Assembly (NCBI GenBank): GCA_003136915.1
Contig: PLEB01000264.1
Coordinates: forward strand, 1 to 7,601
Length of the DNA stretch: 7,601 bases
Direction: 5' to 3'
From: Chitinophagaceae bacterium
Lineage (GTDB): Bacteria > Bacteroidota > Bacteroidia > Chitinophagales > Chitinophagaceae
This document shows, piece by piece, positions 6,128-7,601 of the stretch; positions within the stretch are counted from its first letter, which is position 1; every line of letters begins with the position of its first letter. The notes below the pieces were generated by a model. The model was not told the DNA's origin. It did not search any database and saw only the letters and a program-made list of their open reading frames with translations. Made by a program: the position numbers and the translations under genes.

Positions 6128-6697
6128 TCAATTTCTCATTACAGTGAGTTCTCCGTGTTTATTGAAGCGGACTACAGTGGATGCCTGGGCTGGTATTTCA
6201 TCAGACTGCCGGTATTGTACAACATAATCCGCAGCCTCCAGGATTTCTGCAGCAATATCTTTGAAAATAAGAGGAGCCGGTTTTCCGGAAATATTTGCAG
6301 AACTGGAAACAATGGGTTTCCTGAATCGCTTAATCAGGTTGCGGCAAAAATTTTCTTTTACTATCCGGATTGCCAGGCTGCCATCATCCGCGACGAGATT
6401 TTCCGCCAATCCCACAGCACCCTCATAGATCACCGTGGTGGGCCGGGTTACTGTTTGAAGATAATCGAATATAAAAGGTTCAGGTTGACTTATATATTTA
6501 TTAATATCACGCGGATCCGCCAGCAAAACAATCATCGTTTTCGATTCCGGGCGGCGCTTGATTTCATAGATTTTCTTTACGGCCGATGCCCGGGTTGCAT
6601 CGCAGCCGATCCCCCAGATCGTATCTGTTGGATATAGAATAGTCCCTCCCTGATGAAGCACTTCAAGGCAACGGATAATATCGTTTTCAAAATCCAA
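6128..6697 (-). CDS. tsaC: Threonylcarbamoyl-AMP synthase (Sua5/YciO/YrdC family)
   Basis: Makes L-threonylcarbamoyl-adenylate from Thr, bicarbonate and ATP, the first step of t6A37 formation in ANN-decoding tRNAs; the TsaD complex completes the transfer. The 189 residues are one YrdC domain, without the extra C-terminal domain of Sua5. Visible motifs: GGTILYPTDTIWGIGCDA (17-34), KIYEIKRRPESK (42-53) with the basic substrate-binding residues, RPTTVIYEG (85-93), SLAIRI (107-112), PIVSSSANISGKPAP (128-142) and STVVRF (173-178). The start is the TTG at 6697: an in-frame TAA lies four codons upstream, no in-frame ATG comes before the domain, and the MDFENDI beginning suits the family. A -7-like element lies about 20 nt upstream, giving a short leader. 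It is divergent from dapD and first in the minus-strand run. YciO-type paralogues of less clear function exist, so TsaC is likely but not certain. Confidence 0.92.
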   Translation of the reverse strand: MDFENDIIRCLEVLHQGGTILYPTDTIWGIGCDATRASAVKKIYEIKRRPESKTMIVLLADPRDINKYISQPEPFIFDYLQTVTRPTTVIYEGAVGLAENLVADDGSLAIRIVKENFCRNLIKRFRKPIVSSSANISGKPAPLIFKDIAAEILEAADYVVQYRQSDEIPAQASTVVRFNKHGELTVMRN

Positions 6698-6708
6698 ATC
6701 AAAATTTT

Positions 6709-6762
6709 AAGTATCTCAAAAATACCGCAAGTATGGAAAATATCAGAAAAACCGGAAATATC
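6709..6762. repeat. Degenerate direct repeats spaced about 18-20 bp in the tsaC/dapD divergent region
   Basis: AAGTAT occurs at 6709 and 6729, each followed by an A-rich run ending in ATAC or ATATC. The ends of AAAAATACC (6726), GGAAAATATC (6744) and GGAAATATC (6762) fall exactly 18 bp apart. The first copy covers the tsaC -7 element and the second touches its -33 region. The region is AT-rich, so chance similarity is possible; a role as operator is speculative. Confidence 0.35.
6717..6747 (-). promoter_or_regulatory. Probable tsaC promoter (TCTG-N19-TATTTTTG)
   Basis: On the minus strand TATTTTTG (6724-6717) fits the -7 consensus TAnnTTTG and is preceded after 19 bp by TCTG (6747-6744), one mismatch from TTTG. 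Transcription would begin near 6710, leaving a leader of roughly 13 nt before the TTG start at 6697. Confidence 0.5.
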
Positions 6763-6783
6763 GAATAAATGGGGCCTTCCATA

Positions 6784-6813
6784 TTCTTAATTGACCCTGC
6801 ACCTGTATGTTTG
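6784..6813 (+). promoter_or_regulatory. Probable dapD promoter (TTC-N19-TATGTTTG)
   Basis: TATGTTTG (6806-6813) is a perfect TAnnTTTG -7 element. At 19 bp upstream there is TTC (6784-6786), one mismatch from TTG; the TTG at 6791 is too close at 12 bp. Transcription from about 6818 would give a leader of about 10 nt before the dapD ATG at 6828, with no Shine-Dalgarno sequence. Confidence 0.5.
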
Positions 6814-6827
6814 CACAAATTATATGA

Positions 6828-7601
6828 ATGGAGCTCAAATCACTCATAGAAGAAGCCTGGAAAAAACGGGAACTGCTCAAAGAGGAAAAATACAGCCGGG
6901 CAGTAGAAGCGGTAATAGAGGAAACCGATAAAGGGAGGCTGCGCGTTGCTATGCCTTCGGATAAAGGATGGGTGGTGAATGAATGGGTGAAGCAGGCGAT
7001 CCTGATGTATTTCGGAATCCGTAAAATGAAAACCTGGTCTCTCGATCCGTTTGAATTTTACGATAAGATGGCCTTGAAAAAAGACTATGCCCTGCTTGGT
7101 GTACGCGCAGTGCCTCATGCCGTCGCCCGCTATGGCGCCTACCTTGCAAAAAATGTTGTGCTGATGCCCAGTTATGTGAACATCGGCGCATATGTGGATG
7201 AAGGAACGATGGTAGATACCTGGGCGACGGTCGGGAGTTGCGCGCAGATCGGAAAAGCTGTTCATCTCAGCGGGGGCGTAGGTATTGGTGGCGTACTCGA
7301 GCCATTGCAGGCTGCACCGGTGATCATTGAAGACGGATGTTTTATTGGATCAAGAAGCATTGTCGTGGAAGGCGTGCACATTGAAAAAGAAGCGGTGTTG
7401 GGAGCAAATGTGGTCCTGACGCAAAGTACAAAAATCATTGATGTAAGCGGCTCTTCTCCGGTTGAATATAAAGGACGGATCCCCGCCCGCAGTGTAGTAA
7501 TTCCCGGAACATATCCTAAGAAATTTCCTGCGGGAGAATACCAGGTAGGCTGCGCATTGATCATAGGTCAGAGAAAATCATCTACTGACCTGAAGACTAG
7601 T
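6828..7601 (+). CDS. dapD: 2,3,4,5-tetrahydropyridine-2,6-dicarboxylate N-succinyltransferase (3' end off the window)
   Basis: Succinylates tetrahydrodipicolinate with succinyl-CoA in the succinylase branch of the diaminopimelate/lysine pathway, supplying peptidoglycan and lysine. The frame is open from the ATG at 6828 to the last base (258 codons); the family is usually about 270-275 residues, so some 15 residues lie beyond the edge. The N-terminal helical domain (about 1-100) is followed by the left-handed beta-helix with hexapeptide repeats. The stretch from 112 to 161 is nearly diagnostic: MPSYVNIGAYVDEG (113-126), TMVDTWATVGSCAQIG (127-142) and HLSGGVGIGGVLEPLQ (146-161), then IIEDGCFIGSR and VVEGVHIE. 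An ATG at 6824 is in another frame and leads nowhere. It is divergent from tsaC with its own promoter-like sequence. Presence of dapD suggests the succinylase rather than the DapL route. Nothing looks broken in the visible part. Confidence 0.97.
   Translation, partial: MELKSLIEEAWKKRELLKEEKYSRAVEAVIEETDKGRLRVAMPSDKGWVVNEWVKQAILMYFGIRKMKTWSLDPFEFYDKMALKKDYALLGVRAVPHAVARYGAYLAKNVVLMPSYVNIGAYVDEGTMVDTWATVGSCAQIGKAVHLSGGVGIGGVLEPLQAAPVIIEDGCFIGSRSIVVEGVHIEKEAVLGANVVLTQSTKIIDVSGSSPVEYKGRIPARSVVIPGTYPKKFPAGEYQVGCALIIGQRKSSTDLKTS

Noticed and set aside
6110..6637. Plus-strand open frame of 175 codons opposite tsaC
   Set aside because: The YrdC motifs are unambiguous on the minus strand and the plus-strand translation has no recognisable pattern.
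6840..7564. Minus-strand open frames opposite the right-hand end
   Set aside because: The plus strand encodes an unmistakable DapD through this whole region.
1..7601. tRNA or rRNA genes, CRISPR array, toxin-antitoxin or defence genes
   Set aside because: Nothing with cloverleaf-type arms, regularly spaced repeats or recognisable defence domains was seen on either strand.

Overview
The window looks like a chromosomal housekeeping segment from a member of the Bacteroidota, probably in or near the Chitinophagales. Three things in the sequence point that way. Promoter-like sites match the Bacteroidota -7 consensus TAnnTTTG, and the best one also has a TTG 20 bp upstream. Start codons mostly lack a strong Shine-Dalgarno sequence. 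An Asn/Tyr/Gly-rich secreted protein lies next to a FadL-type outer-membrane porin. No similarity search could be run, so the order-level placement is inference.

Layout, left to right. Positions 2-343 (+) hold the 3' end of a low-complexity Asn/Tyr/Gly-rich protein. It is followed after 11 bp by an OmpP1/FadL-family outer-membrane protein (355-1905, +). This pair converges on, and overlaps by 11 bp, a minus-strand run that reads from right to left. The run is: tsaC (threonylcarbamoyl-AMP synthase, 6697-6128), a glycosyltransferase family 9 / heptosyltransferase-like gene (5958-4933), cca (tRNA nucleotidyltransferase with HD domain, 4917-3478), a pRiA4b ORF-3-like protein (3390-2800), and miaA (tRNA dimethylallyltransferase, 2800-1895). 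At the right end dapD (6828-7601, +) diverges from tsaC and runs off the window about 15 codons before its expected end.

The minus-strand run is dominated by tRNA maturation. TsaC makes the activated intermediate for t6A37, Cca builds or repairs the 3' CCA end, and MiaA prenylates A37. The pRiA4b-like gene has no known function but is joined to miaA by a TAATG stop/start overlap, so it is probably translated together with miaA. The GT9 enzyme (cell-surface glycan) and DapD (lysine/diaminopimelate) are envelope-related neighbours with no obvious mechanistic link to the tRNA genes.

I see no mobile element, CRISPR array, rRNA, tRNA, toxin-antitoxin or defence system. I do not think the window contains a spectacular new system. 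The points most worth a second look are the coupled pRiA4b-like/miaA pair, a promoter that would give cca a leaderless or nearly leaderless mRNA, a strong palindrome inside cca, and a spaced repeat in the tsaC/dapD divergent promoter region. No gene-free gap exceeds 300 bp; the largest are 5959-6127 and 6698-6827.
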